From: Variovorax gracilis
GTDB taxonomy: Bacteria > Pseudomonadota > Gammaproteobacteria > Burkholderiales > Burkholderiaceae_C
Assembly: GCF_030317115.1 (NCBI RefSeq)
Contig: NZ_JASZYF010000029.1
Coordinates: 1-64,000, forward strand
Length of the DNA stretch: 64,000 bases
Direction: 5' to 3'
Shown: piece after piece, positions 8,176 through 18,917 of the stretch
How the letters are laid out: each line of letters opens with the position of its first letter
How positions within the stretch are numbered: position 1 is the first letter of the stretch
Program-made: the position numbers and the translations under genes
Notes under the pieces: generated by a model
Databases searched by the model: none
What the model was told of the DNA's origin: nothing
The model's input: only the letters and a program-made list of their open reading frames with translations

Positions 8176-8883
8176 ATGCGCGCACTGCCCGGCTCCGAGA
8201 TGTTGTCGCTGTGGGAGCGCGGCGCCGCCCGCCATGCGCTGGACCGCAGCGCGCTGCTGGCGGCCGCGGCCCGGCCCGACTGGCCGGCCGAGGACATCGC
8301 CGACCTGCCGCTGGGCGCCATCAACGCCAGCCTGCTGCAACTGCGCATGGCCTGCTTCGGCCCGCGCATCGACGGCCACGCCGATTGCCCCGCTTGCGGG
8401 GAACGCCTGGCGCTGGCATTGGATGTGCACGAGCTGCTCGGCGCGGCCTGCGAACACGATGCGCCCGGATCGACACGCGGCATCGAGGTCGCCGGCCTGC
8501 ATGTGCGCGCCCCCACCCTGCGCGACCTGGCCGCCGTGGCCCACGAAGCGGATGCGGCGCGCGCGCTGCTGACGCACTGCACCCTGGCCGGCGATGCGTC
8601 GCAACTGGACGACGCGGCGCTGCAGGCCGTGGAGCAAGGGCTGGATGCGCTCGACCCGCTCGCCGACCTCGCGCTGGCCCTGCAGTGCGTGGCCTGCGGC
8701 CACGCCGACCTCGTGCAGCTCGACGCCGGCCAGCTGATGTGGGACGAGCTCGAGGCGCAGGCCCTGCGGCTGCTGCGCGAGGTGCACCTGCTGGCCAGCG
8801 CCTACGGCTGGAGCGAGGCGCAGATCCTGGCGCTGACGCCCGCGCGGCGCGCGAGCTACCTCGCGATGACGGGGCCCCCATGA
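8176..8883 (+). CDS. Zinc-ribbon baseplate protein (T4-baseplate-like)
   Basis: A 235-residue protein with two CxxC pairs, C71/C74 (CPACGERLAL) and C171/C174 (CVACGHADLV), which would form one zinc-binding ribbon. The rest is helical, including LPLGAINASLLQLRMACFGP and a C-terminal REVHLLASAYGWSEAQILAL segment that ends near an Arg-rich stretch. This architecture matches proteins in phage and eCIS loci described as T4 baseplate-like proteins, which act in hub or wedge assembly. ATG 8176 is used here; GTG 8170 is an in-frame alternative. The stop overlaps the next start (ATGA). Confidence 0.75.
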   Translation: MRALPGSEMLSLWERGAARHALDRSALLAAAARPDWPAEDIADLPLGAINASLLQLRMACFGPRIDGHADCPACGERLALALDVHELLGAACEHDAPGSTRGIEVAGLHVRAPTLRDLAAVAHEADAARALLTHCTLAGDASQLDDAALQAVEQGLDALDPLADLALALQCVACGHADLVQLDAGQLMWDELEAQALRLLREVHLLASAYGWSEAQILALTPARRASYLAMTGPP

Positions 8884-9611
8884 CAGGCCTGTTGCAGCGC
8901 CTGGCGGCGCGCGCCACCGGCAGTGCCTGGACGGTGCGCACCGATGCGCGCCTGCCCTTTCATCCGGCGCCGGTGGAGCAGGTGCAAGACGTGGCGCTGC
9001 CCATGGCGACGGCCGCGCCAGGAAGCCCCGCGTCGGTGCGCCACCCGCAGGAGGCCGCGCCGCCCGATCGCCACGTCGACCCGCCGCGGGCCGCGGCGCC
9101 AACGCCGACGACGGACGCCATCGAGCGCAGGCCGGTGCAGCCGCCACGCACACCGCCCGCCGCGCCGGTGGACGACGCGACGACGCAGCCGCCCGCGATG
9201 CGGCCGGCAGCGTCGTCGCGTGCGCCGGTCGCCACGCCCGCAACCGCACCTGCCGCCCGCTTCGTCGCCGCCACGCAGGCCGTGGCCGCTTCGATCCACG
9301 CGCGAACCGACGCGTCCGCCGGGCCGAAGCCATCGCCCGCCGCGCCGCGCGGAGACCCCGCGCCGCTGATGCCGCTGCAGGCACAGGGCGCGTTGCAGGC
9401 CGGTGCGCCATCGCAGGCCCAGCCCCGTGCGCCAGCCGCGGTGCAGATGGCGGCGCCGTCCGGCCCCGGCGCCGACACCGAGGTCCACATCCACATCGGC
9501 CGCATCGACGTGACCGCCGTGCACGAGGCGCCGCGGCCCAAGGCCCGAGCGCGCGAGCATGCGCCGCTGGTGTCGCTGGACGCCTACCTGGCCGCCAGGA
9601 GCAAGCCGTGA
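8880..9611 (+). CDS. Pro/Ala-rich eCIS protein with conserved C-terminal strand motif
   Basis: A 243-residue protein. A short ordered N-terminus (TGLLQRLAARATGSAWTVR, then RLPFHPAP) is followed by ~150 residues of Pro/Ala/Thr-rich low-complexity sequence. A compact C-terminus follows (TEVHIHIGRIDVTAVHEAP, then PLVSLDAYLAAR). The HIHIGRIDV-type strand with a C-terminal LDxYL tail recurs, as far as I recall, in proteins at this position in eCIS loci, but no biochemical role is known to me. It may be a flexible linker between baseplate components or a length-determining protein, since no obvious tape measure is present elsewhere. It overlaps both neighbours by four bases. Confidence 0.7.
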   Translation: MTGLLQRLAARATGSAWTVRTDARLPFHPAPVEQVQDVALPMATAAPGSPASVRHPQEAAPPDRHVDPPRAAAPTPTTDAIERRPVQPPRTPPAAPVDDATTQPPAMRPAASSRAPVATPATAPAARFVAATQAVAASIHARTDASAGPKPSPAAPRGDPAPLMPLQAQGALQAGAPSQAQPRAPAAVQMAAPSGPGADTEVHIHIGRIDVTAVHEAPRPKARAREHAPLVSLDAYLAARSKP

Positions 9612-10941
9612 GCACGGCACTGGCCATCGCCGGTGTCAGCGCGGTGCTGCGCGACCTGCTCAACGACGGGCTGGTGAACCGCAACGTCAGCGGGGTGCTC
9701 GGCGCCAGCGTCACGGTGAGCGTGCTGGCCCCCGACCGCGTGGTGCCCGTCGGCGGCACCGAGGCCTCGCAGCTCAACCTCTTCCTGTACAGCGTGACGC
9801 CCAACACCGGCTGGCGCAACGAGGCCCTGCCCTCGCGCGACACGGCGGGCCGCGCGCGGCTCACCAATCCGCCGCTCGCGCTGGACCTGCACTACCTGCT
9901 GTCGGCCTACAGCGCGGCCGATCTGCATGCCGAGATCCTGCTGGGCTATGCCATGCAGCTGCTGCACGAGATGCCGGTCCTCTCCCGCGAGGCCATCCGC
10001 ACGGCGCTCAATCCGTCGCCCGCGACCGGCGCCACCCTGCCGCCGGCGCTGCGTGCGCTGGCCGACGCGGGGCTGGCCGAGCAGGTCGAGCTCATCAAGG
10101 TCACGCCGCAGCACCTGAACACCGAGGAGATGTCCAACCTCTGGACCGCCACCCAGAGCAACCTGCGCCCCAGCATGGCCTACAGCGCCTCGGTGGTGCT
10201 GATCCAAGCCCAGCGGCCGGCGCGCTCGCCGCTGCCGGTGCTCACGCGCGGCCCCATCGACGAGGCCACCGGGCGCGAGGCCGGCATCGCCGTGCAGCCC
10301 AGCCTGCTGCCCAGCGTTCCGGTGCTGGTGCAAGCCGTCTTCCCCTTGCGCCAGCCCGTGGCAGCCATCGGCGACACCGTGGCCCTGCAGGGCAGCCTGC
10401 TCGACGGCACGCAGCGCGAAGCCTGGTTGCGCAACGACCGCTTCGACATCGTGCGCATGCTGCCGGTGCTCGCCGCCGCGGCCGACCGCCCGGCCGCGAC
10501 CGTGGCCGCCTTCTCGCTCGCCGGCCAAGAGGCCGCACTGCCTGTCGGCGTGTACCGCACCAGCGCACGCCTGACCCGGCCCGACGCCCAGGGCGAAGAC
10601 CGGCTGCACGAGACCAACACCCTGCTTCTCACGCTGGCGCCGCGCATCACCAACCTGCCGCAGTCCGTCGCGCGCGCGGGCAACCTCTCGGCCACCGTCA
10701 CGATCCAGTTCACGCCCGACCTGCGCGCAGGCCAGCGCGCGGTGCTGGTGGTGGGCGGCACGCAGGTACTGCCGGAGACGGCGGGCGCGACGGCGAACTC
10801 GCTGGTCTTCGTGATTCCCGCGGCGCCCTTGGGCGTGCACCCGGTGCGGCTGCGCATCGACGACATCGACAGTCCCATCATCGACATGGACTTCGAGCCG
10901 CCGGAGCTGCCGCGCTTCCTGGACCGCACGCTGGAGATCAC

Positions 10942-10945
<4 letters not shown>
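9608..10945 (+). CDS. DUF4255 tail terminator / cap protein (Afp16-like)
   Basis: A 445-residue protein. The N-terminal ~190 residues are a DUF4255 domain: ALAIAGVSAVLRDLLNDGL, QLNLFLYSVTPNTGWRNEAL, LALDLHYLLSAYSAADLHAE. In Afp and PVC particles the DUF4255 protein caps the sheath and tube at the distal end and fixes length. The C-terminal half (PRITNLPQSVARAGNLSATV, then VLVVGGTQVLPETA) looks like one or two Ig-like beta-sandwich domains not found in minimal members. It overlaps the preceding and following genes by ATGA, as expected for coupled translation. Confidence 0.92.
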
Positions 10946-12881
<1,936 letters not shown>

Positions 12882-12885
<4 letters not shown>

Positions 12886-13151
12886 CACAGGTGCACATCG
12901 AGATCGAGCGTCTGGTCCTCAACGGCCTGAGCGCCAAGGACGGGCACACCGTGGCCGGCGCGCTGCGCGAAGAGCTGAACCGGCTGTTGAGTGCGCCCGA
13001 GGTCGCGCAGCAGCTGTCGCGCATCGTCGGCGCACCGGTCCTGCGCGCTGCGAATCCGGCCTTGCCCACCAGCACGAGCCCCCATGAGCTCGGCGTGAAC
13101 GCGGCACGGGCGATCGGCAGCGAACTCATCAACGAGCGGGGCGCATCATGA
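12882..13151 (+). CDS. Small conserved eCIS protein upstream of the cargo gene
   Basis: An 89-residue protein starting TQVHIEIERLVLNGLSAKDG, followed by a helix (ALREELNRLLS). Small proteins with the pattern I-x-I-E-R-L-V-L-x-G-L next to the ATPase and DUF4157 genes recur in eCIS operons to my knowledge, but have no established function. It overlaps the ATPase stop and the DUF4157 start by four bases each. This tight coupling to the cargo gene would suit a loading adaptor or chaperone, but that is inference. Confidence 0.7.
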
Positions 13152-15145
13152 GCGAGCGCAAGGCAGCCATCCCGGGCCAGAAGAGTCCCGCCGAAGGCAG
13201 CAGCGCCCCGGCGCGCCGCGCTGGCGATCGCGAGCTTGCCGCCAAGGCCGACGCGTCCGGCGCGATCGAACAAGGCTTGCGCGCGCCCGCCAAGCCGCTG
13301 GACAAGGAAACAAGAAGCTTCTTCGAGCAACGCTTCGGCCACGACTTCGCCAGCGTGCGTGTGCACGCTGGCGCCCGGGCGGCCGCATCCGCCGACGCGC
13401 TCAACGCCAAGGCCTATACCGCGGGCAGCGACATCGTGTTCGGCGCCGGGCGCTATCAGCCCAACACCCGCCACGGCAGCGAGTTGCTGGCCCACGAGCT
13501 CGCGCACGTGGCGCAGCAACCGGGCGGCACCTGGGCCGGCGGCAGCGTTCGGCTCAGTTCGCCCGACAGCCCGGCCGAGCACGCCGCGGCGACCAACGCC
13601 AGGCGAGTCGTCGCCGGCCTGGCGCCGGCGAACGTGGGCGTGGCGGAACCCGGCATGGTGTATCGCACGATCAAGGACGACCTGAGCAAGGCAGTCGCCG
13701 GATGGGGCACCGATGAAGAAGCCATCTTCACGCGGCTCCAGGCGGCGACGCCGGACGAGAAAACCGCGGTGCTGGCCGACCCGCTGCTGATGCAGGACCT
13801 TTACGACGATCTCAGCCGCAGCGACTGGAGCCGCGTCCTGCGCCTGCTCGGCGCGGCCGCCGAGTCCAAGATCAACGCCGCATCGGAAGGCTGGGGGACC
13901 GACGAGGACGCGATCTTCGATGCGCTGCGCGACACCGCCGCCACGGAGCTCAAGCGCCAGATCGAAACGACGACGATCCTGCTGACGCTGCGCGACGAGC
14001 TGTCCGACGACGACCTGGGCCAGGCGCTCGCGATCGTCGCCGAGAAATACGCGAAGGAGCCGTCGATCAGCTGGGAGTCGACCTTCCATGTGCTGGTGCT
14101 GTTTCCCGACGCCATTCCGCAGGCGTGCAAGTACCTCACCAACCTGGGCGTCAATGTCGCGACCGGCGTCATCGGCTTTCTGCAACGCGGGCACCTGATG
14201 GCGCCCGCGACGGTGTCGGACATCAACACCTTCATCGAGAACGACAACCTGGTCACGCGCGTCGAGGCCGCCTTCGAGGCGCGCTGGAACCTCGACCTTC
14301 GCACCCGCAAGTCCGCAACCGGCAAGGTGCCGAACTGGACCGTCAACCAGATCCGGAACGTGCATCGCTCGCTGCAGCAGCTGCCGCCCGGCCACGTCGT
14401 GCGACCGGCCCAGATGGTGCCGGGCATTCAGGCCGGCGAGGTGGCCGCCTTCGAGCTCGACGCCCTGAAGCCGCACATGGGCTTCTGGGACGCGAGCCGC
14501 GGCACCATCCTCGTCGGGGAAGAGTTCGGCGACATCGCCGGGCTGACGCGCCACGAGGTCGGCCATGCGATGGATTCCTTCCTTGCCGGCACCACGACGA
14601 CCTTCAAGCAGAACGCGGTGAATGGCTGGCGCTGGAGCAACTCCTCGGCAACCTGGGAGACGGCGATGGCGAGCCCGTGGGCGCGCAAGGATGGGAGCGT
14701 GGTGCCGGTGGCCGACCAAGGGGCGATCAGGACGCATCTCGATGCGTACATCACAACCGACGGCAGCGCCGGCCTGCGCGACGGCACGCCGGCCAATCAC
14801 GCGATCCGGAAGTACTGGAACGACGACGTCCCGATGATCGAGGCGGCCAAGGGCCTGGCCGGCCGGAAGGACAAGGTCTGGAACGCCCCCGGCAGCATCA
14901 AGAAGATCGGCGCCCGCTACTACAGCTGGAGCGCCTACTACCACGAGTTTTATGTCTACAACGCGGTGGTGCAGGACAAGCGATTGACCGACTACCAGCT
15001 GTTCGGCCACCCGGAATTCTTCGCCGACATGTACGAGGCCTATTACGAGGAAGGCACCGGACCCACGCGCGGCGACAAGCTCAAAGGAGTGCCAAATTGG
15101 AAGCAGTTCTTCGACGGCACGGTGCATACGGCGGTGCAGACCTGA
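13148..15145 (+). CDS. DUF4157 cargo protein with annexin-like repeats and metalloprotease-like C-terminus
   Basis: A 665-residue protein with three regions. Residues ~45-150 form a DUF4157 domain (ETRSFFEQRFGHDFASVRVH; HELAH zinc motif starting at H116), the usual leader of eCIS-associated toxins. Residues ~180-305 contain two annexin-like repeats, each starting with GWGTDE (~183 and ~246), the type II calcium-binding loop signature of annexins. Residues ~430-660 carry a second zinc-peptidase motif, RHEVGHAMD (H469), in a domain of unknown specificity (YYSWSAYYHEFYVYNAVV, then HPEFFADMYEAYYEE, where a downstream Glu could be the third ligand). It is predicted to be loaded into the tube and delivered. 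Calcium-dependent membrane binding followed by proteolysis is the working model. Confidence 0.85.
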   Translation: MSERKAAIPGQKSPAEGSSAPARRAGDRELAAKADASGAIEQGLRAPAKPLDKETRSFFEQRFGHDFASVRVHAGARAAASADALNAKAYTAGSDIVFGAGRYQPNTRHGSELLAHELAHVAQQPGGTWAGGSVRLSSPDSPAEHAAATNARRVVAGLAPANVGVAEPGMVYRTIKDDLSKAVAGWGTDEEAIFTRLQAATPDEKTAVLADPLLMQDLYDDLSRSDWSRVLRLLGAAAESKINAASEGWGTDEDAIFDALRDTAATELKRQIETTTILLTLRDELSDDDLGQALAIVAEKYAKEPSISWESTFHVLVLFPDAIPQACKYLTNLGVNVATGVIGFLQRGHLMAPATVSDINTFIENDNLVTRVEAAFEARWNLDLRTRKSATGKVPNWTVNQIRNVHRSLQQLPPGHVVRPAQMVPGIQAGEVAAFELDALKPHMGFWDASRGTILVGEEFGDIAGLTRHEVGHAMDSFLAGTTTTFKQNAVNGWRWSNSSATWETAMASPWARKDGSVVPVADQGAIRTHLDAYITTDGSAGLRDGTPANHAIRKYWNDDVPMIEAAKGLAGRKDKVWNAPGSIKKIGARYYSWSAYYHEFYVYNAVVQDKRLTDYQLFGHPEFFADMYEAYYEEGTGPTRGDKLKGVPNWKQFFDGTVHTAVQT

Positions 15146-16038
15146 GCGCAGGCGGCCGCATCGGCGCACTGCGCGACGTGTTGGCGGCGGTGGTGCCGGG
15201 CGCGCTCGCCGATGTGGATGCCCTCGGCGATGCGATCGGGCCAGAGCTGGACGCCTACGGCGAGTTCATCGCCTCGGCCGAGGCGCCAGTGGCCGGCGTG
15301 CTCGTGCGCGGTGAAGGGGCCGGGTTCACGCGTCGCGTCGCTGCCCTGCTGGACGACTGGGGCATGCCCGAAGAGTCCAGGCGCTTTCACGCCACGCTCG
15401 CCGAGGCCTTCGAGCACAAGCGCGTGTTCCTGAAACTCGAGTGGCAGCGCGCGGCAAAGACCGAACGGCAGGTCGCTGTCTATTACCGGCGCCGACCGCG
15501 GGTGCACGATGCGCTGAAGCTGCTGGCGGCCTTCACCGGCACCTGCCTGCGGCTGCAGGACTTTCGCGAACTGGGCGCGCTGCTGGGCAAGGACACGGTT
15601 CATTTCGTCGCGTTCACCACCCGGGCCGACGCGCCGCTCCAGTACAAGTTCTATTTCTCCCAGTACCTCACGCCCGATTCGTATGCGGCGGCAGACCACC
15701 GCCTGCAGCGCTGCGTGCAACGCTTCGTCGGCGACTCGCCCGCGGTCACGCGATGGCTGGCGTACCGCGACAGGCTGGCGCCGCGCCATCGAGAGCAGAC
15801 CCTCTTCGTTTCGCTTGCACAGTCCGAAGACGGCGGCGACGGCTCGCTGAAGATCGACTACCCCGATGTCGCGCCCCTGGTCGCTGCGGGGCTGCTCGAC
15901 GGCCGCAGCGCCGCACAGGCCGAGGAACGCCTGCGCTGGTTGTGCGAAGCGGCCGGACGCGACGAACTTTCCTATCTGGGGCTGCGCCTGGGCGCGGGGG
16001 CGCACCCGGTGCTCAAAGGCTACGCGGACCTTCCATGA
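15097..16038 (+). CDS. Unknown protein encoded between cargo and hub genes (TTG start)
   Basis: A 313-residue protein of unknown family. The best start is TTG 15097, with AAAGGAG at 15083-15089 placed seven bases upstream, so it overlaps the cargo gene by 49 bases. The sequence is soluble and mixed alpha/beta: GFTRRVAALLDDWGMPEESR, KRVFLKLEWQRAAKTERQVA, VYYRRRPRVHDALKLLAAFT and LQYKFYFSQYLTPDS. No signal peptide or membrane segment is present. With the CpXC gene that follows (ATGA overlap) it forms a two-gene unit immediately after the effector. That position suggests an effector-specific chaperone, immunity factor or second cargo, with no sequence evidence to choose. Confidence 0.75.
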   Translation: MEAVLRRHGAYGGADLSAGGRIGALRDVLAAVVPGALADVDALGDAIGPELDAYGEFIASAEAPVAGVLVRGEGAGFTRRVAALLDDWGMPEESRRFHATLAEAFEHKRVFLKLEWQRAAKTERQVAVYYRRRPRVHDALKLLAAFTGTCLRLQDFRELGALLGKDTVHFVAFTTRADAPLQYKFYFSQYLTPDSYAAADHRLQRCVQRFVGDSPAVTRWLAYRDRLAPRHREQTLFVSLAQSEDGGDGSLKIDYPDVAPLVAAGLLDGRSAAQAEERLRWLCEAAGRDELSYLGLRLGAGAHPVLKGYADLP

Positions 16039-16727
16039 GCCGTTGCATCGTCCAGGCCGTGACTTGCCCTGCCTGCGGCGCGAGCCAGCAGGAGAAGCTG
16101 TTCGTCAGCGTCAACGGTGCGCGCATCACGGAGGCGGCCGACCGCATCATCGACGGCGCCTGGGGCCAATGGTCCTGCCTCAACTGCGGCGCGAGCGAAG
16201 TGCTGGATACGCCGCTGCTTTTCAGCGACCTGCCCGGTGGCCTCTGGATCGTGCAACGCGACCGCTCGGAGCGCGACCGGTTCGCGGCGCTCGAAAAGGA
16301 GGCCGATGCGATCTTCCAGCGCGAGTTCATCGAGCGGCCGCCACCTGCGATTCGCGATCAGGCGCTTCGCGTGAAGCGGCGCCTGTGTTTCGGACGCGCG
16401 CAGTTGGCCGACAAGCTGCTTGCGCATCGCGAGGGCATCGACGATTGCGGGCTCGAATGCCTGAAGCTCGTGCTGACGCGCGACTACCTGCAGGAGCTGT
16501 ATCCCTTCGGCCCGGTCGAGTTCCACCTGAAGCAGGCGGACGCCAAGGCCTTGCGGCTGCACGCCATGACCCTGGCCGGCGCCGGCCCGGTGCTGGAGGT
16601 GTGCGTCAGCCGCGAGAAGTTCGACGCGATCGCCGAAGACCGGCAGAGCTTCCAGGAACCCTTCGCCGACCTGTTCAGCGGGCTCTACGTCAATGCGTCG
16701 CGCTACCTGGGCGATGGGGTCACCTGA
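16035..16727 (+). CDS. CpXC-domain zinc protein
   Basis: A 230-residue protein whose N-terminus is a CpXC domain: C11PAC14 and C48LNC51, two knuckles of a single zinc ribbon, separated by beta strands (EKLFVSVNGARITEAADRII). Downstream are KRRLCFGRAQLADKLLAHRE and FGPVEFHLKQADAKALRL, which look like a helical bundle plus a sheet. CpXC domains are widespread in bacteria with no defined biochemical role. It is translated by ATGA overlap with the preceding unknown gene, so the two are likely partners. It separates the effector from the baseplate genes. Confidence 0.8.
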   Translation: MSRCIVQAVTCPACGASQQEKLFVSVNGARITEAADRIIDGAWGQWSCLNCGASEVLDTPLLFSDLPGGLWIVQRDRSERDRFAALEKEADAIFQREFIERPPPAIRDQALRVKRRLCFGRAQLADKLLAHREGIDDCGLECLKLVLTRDYLQELYPFGPVEFHLKQADAKALRLHAMTLAGAGPVLEVCVSREKFDAIAEDRQSFQEPFADLFSGLYVNASRYLGDGVT

Positions 16728-16741
16728 GCGGGAGACTTGTC

Positions 16742-17401
16742 ATGTCGACCTTCCCCAACTCCCCCAAGCTCATCAAGGGTGGCCTGGTGCTGATCGACCC
16801 CGAGTCGGCCCAGGTGCAGCGCGTGATCTCGCTGCAATACAACGCCGACTCGCTGACCCGCAAGCTGCAGGCCCAGACCACCGGCGGCGCCGGTGCCGAG
16901 CGCGCCGAGCCCACGCGCTTCAAGGGCCCGCCGGTGGAGACCATCAGCTTCGACGCCGACATCGATGCGACCGACCAGCTCGAGTTCCCGGACCAGAGCG
17001 CCAACACCGTCGCCCATGGCATCGCGCCCCAGCTCGCGGTGCTGGAGTCGCTGCTGTCGCCGGGCTCGGCGCAGTTGCAGCGGGTGGACAGCCAGGCCAG
17101 CTCCGGCACGCTGGAGATCGCGCCCATGCTCGCGCCGCTGGTGCTCTTCGTCTGGGGCAAGAGCCGCATCGTGCCGGTGAAGCTGGCCGACTTCTCGATC
17201 ACCGAGGAAGCCTTCGACCCCGCGCTCAACCCGATCCGCGCCAAGGTCTCGTTCAGCCTGCGCGTGCTGTCGGTGGACGACCTGGGCTTCTCGTCCAAGG
17301 GCGGGGCCTTGTTCATGACCTATCTGCAGGGCAAGGAGAAGCTCGCCGCCAAGGCGCAGCCGGTGAGCTTCGCCACGCTCGGCATCGGAGGGATCTCGTA
17401 A
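16742..17401 (+). CDS. gp53/LysM-family baseplate protein (Afp7-like)
   Basis: A 219-residue baseplate protein. It opens with LIKGGLVLIDPESAQVQRVI and SLQYNADSLTRKLQ, the conserved N-terminal strand region of Afp7/Pvc7-type proteins, followed by VETISFDADIDATDQLE. These proteins connect the central hub to the tube or sheath wedge. In Afp7 the N-terminal domain is fused to a LysM domain; here the LysM-like part is a separate gene (17401). ATG 16742 lies 14 bases after the CpXC stop with a weak GGGAG upstream, and the TAATG junction couples it to the next gene. Confidence 0.82.
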   Translation: MSTFPNSPKLIKGGLVLIDPESAQVQRVISLQYNADSLTRKLQAQTTGGAGAERAEPTRFKGPPVETISFDADIDATDQLEFPDQSANTVAHGIAPQLAVLESLLSPGSAQLQRVDSQASSGTLEIAPMLAPLVLFVWGKSRIVPVKLADFSITEEAFDPALNPIRAKVSFSLRVLSVDDLGFSSKGGALFMTYLQGKEKLAAKAQPVSFATLGIGGIS

Positions 17402-17775
17402 TGACCGATCCGATCCAGGCCTTCATGCAGGCGAACGGCCTTGCGCAGCCCGCCTTCGCGCCGGACAGCCGCCATCACGGCCTGCCGCTGGCGCAGACCA
17501 CCCTGCCCGATGGCCGCGAGGTGGTGTTCGTCACGCGCCGCTTCCTGCCGCCGCCGGAGAACTTCGCGCGCCTGGCGACCGTCACGGTGGTGGCCGGCGA
17601 CCGGCTCGACAACCTCTCGGCGCAGCACCTGGGCGCGGCCGAGCCGAACTGGCGCCTGGCCGACGCCAACGGCGCGATGCTGCCCGAGGCGCTGGTGGCC
17701 GAGGTCGGCCGCCTGCTGGCCATCACCTTGCCCGAAGGCGTTCCCGCGCCGGGCGGAGCCGGAGATGTTCGCTAA
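17401..17775 (+). CDS. LysM-like baseplate protein
   Basis: A 124-residue protein. After a Pro-rich N-terminus (LPDGREVVFVTRRFLPPPEN) comes a LysM-like fold: LATVTVVAGDRLDNLSAQHL, then WRLADANGAMLPEAL. LysM domains in phage and eCIS baseplates act as small structural adaptors around the hub (as in the gpX/gp53 group) rather than peptidoglycan binders. The start overlaps the stop of the gp53-like gene (TAATG), and the end overlaps the gpD-like gene by 11 bases. The two-gene arrangement is a split version of the Afp7 type. Confidence 0.75.
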   Translation: MTDPIQAFMQANGLAQPAFAPDSRHHGLPLAQTTLPDGREVVFVTRRFLPPPENFARLATVTVVAGDRLDNLSAQHLGAAEPNWRLADANGAMLPEALVAEVGRLLAITLPEGVPAPGGAGDVR

Positions 17776-18904
17776 GGGCATCCAGCTCACCTTGATGATC
17801 GGCCCGATCGTGCCGATCCCGGTGCCGCGCGCGGTGATCGACGCGCTCGAAAGCGTGGAGGTGCGCACCGCCAGCGGCAGCGCGAGCGGCTTTCGGCTCA
17901 ACTTCTCGATCACGGCGCGTTCCGAGCTGAACACCATCTTCCTGCTGGCCGGCGTCAACTCGACGCCCGTCACACCGGCCCTGCGCGTGCTGCTGATCGT
18001 CACGCTCAACGGCCAGCCGCAACCGCTGTTCGACGGCGTGATGACCGATGTGCAGCTGCAGCCCGGCAGCCCGGGCCATCCCGGCAGCCTGGTCGTGACC
18101 GGCGAGGACGTGACGCGGGTGATGAACAAGCAGGACTGGAGCGGCCTGCCCTTCCCCGCCGTGCCGGTGGAGGGCCGCGTGGCGCTGCTGTGCGCCAAGT
18201 ACGCGCCCTTCGGCCTCATCCCGATGATCATCCCGGTGCTGTTCCCGGACGTGCAGATCCCGGTCGACAAGATCCCCGCGCAGCAGGGCACCGACCTGGC
18301 CTACATCAAGGAGCTGGCGCACGAGGTGGGCTATGTGTTCTACGTGGAGCCGGGCCCGACGCCGGGCACCAACATCGCCTACTTCGGACCCGAGCTGAAG
18401 ATCGGCGTGCCGCAGCCGGCGCTGAACGTGGACATGGACGCGCTCACCAACGTCGAGTCGCTCAGCTTCAGCTTCGACCCCGAGAAGGGCGTGCTGCCCG
18501 TCGTGTTCATCCAGAACCAGCTCACGCGCGTTCCGATCCCGATCCCCATTCCCAACATCAACCCGCTGCAGCCGCCGCTGGGTGCGCTGCCCACGTCGCT
18601 CTCCAACATTGAGTTCATGAAGGACACGGCCAAGAAGAGCCCGATGAAGGCGATCTCGGCCGGCCTCGCGCGCGCCGCCAAGTCGCAGGACTCAGTGACC
18701 GGCACCGGCTCGCTGGACGTGGTGCGCTACGGCCGCCCGCTGAAGGCGCGCGGGCTGGTCGGCGTGCGCGGCGTGGGCATTGCCTACGACGGGCTGTACT
18801 ACGTCAACAGCGTCACCAGCACGCTCAAGCGCGGCGAGTTCAAGCAGCGCTTCGAGCTCACGCGAAACGGCCTCGTTTCGATCACCCCCAAGGTCCCCGT
18901 CTGA
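17765..18904 (+). CDS. gpD/gp27-like hub protein (N-terminal half of a VgrG-type spike)
   Basis: A 379-residue protein of the phage late-control gpD family, corresponding to the N-terminal part of Afp8/VgrG. Features include RLNFSITARSELNTIFLLAG, the charged strand LVVTGEDVTRVMNK, QGTDLAYIKELAHEVGYVFY (the typical gpD helix) and the terminal VVRYGRPLKARGLVGVRG. A trimer forms the hub that adapts the hexameric tube to the trimeric spike. The C-terminal spike portion is encoded by the next gene. ATG 17765 overlaps the LysM-like gene. Confidence 0.88.
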   Translation: MFAKGIQLTLMIGPIVPIPVPRAVIDALESVEVRTASGSASGFRLNFSITARSELNTIFLLAGVNSTPVTPALRVLLIVTLNGQPQPLFDGVMTDVQLQPGSPGHPGSLVVTGEDVTRVMNKQDWSGLPFPAVPVEGRVALLCAKYAPFGLIPMIIPVLFPDVQIPVDKIPAQQGTDLAYIKELAHEVGYVFYVEPGPTPGTNIAYFGPELKIGVPQPALNVDMDALTNVESLSFSFDPEKGVLPVVFIQNQLTRVPIPIPIPNINPLQPPLGALPTSLSNIEFMKDTAKKSPMKAISAGLARAAKSQDSVTGTGSLDVVRYGRPLKARGLVGVRGVGIAYDGLYYVNSVTSTLKRGEFKQRFELTRNGLVSITPKVPV

Positions 18905-18917
18905 GGAGCAATGCGAA

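Noticed and set aside
6841..8176. Long plus-strand frame through the sheath and tube genes
   Set aside because: Only the part after 8176 encodes a recognisable protein; the upstream part is an Arg-rich shadow of the sheath and tube frames.
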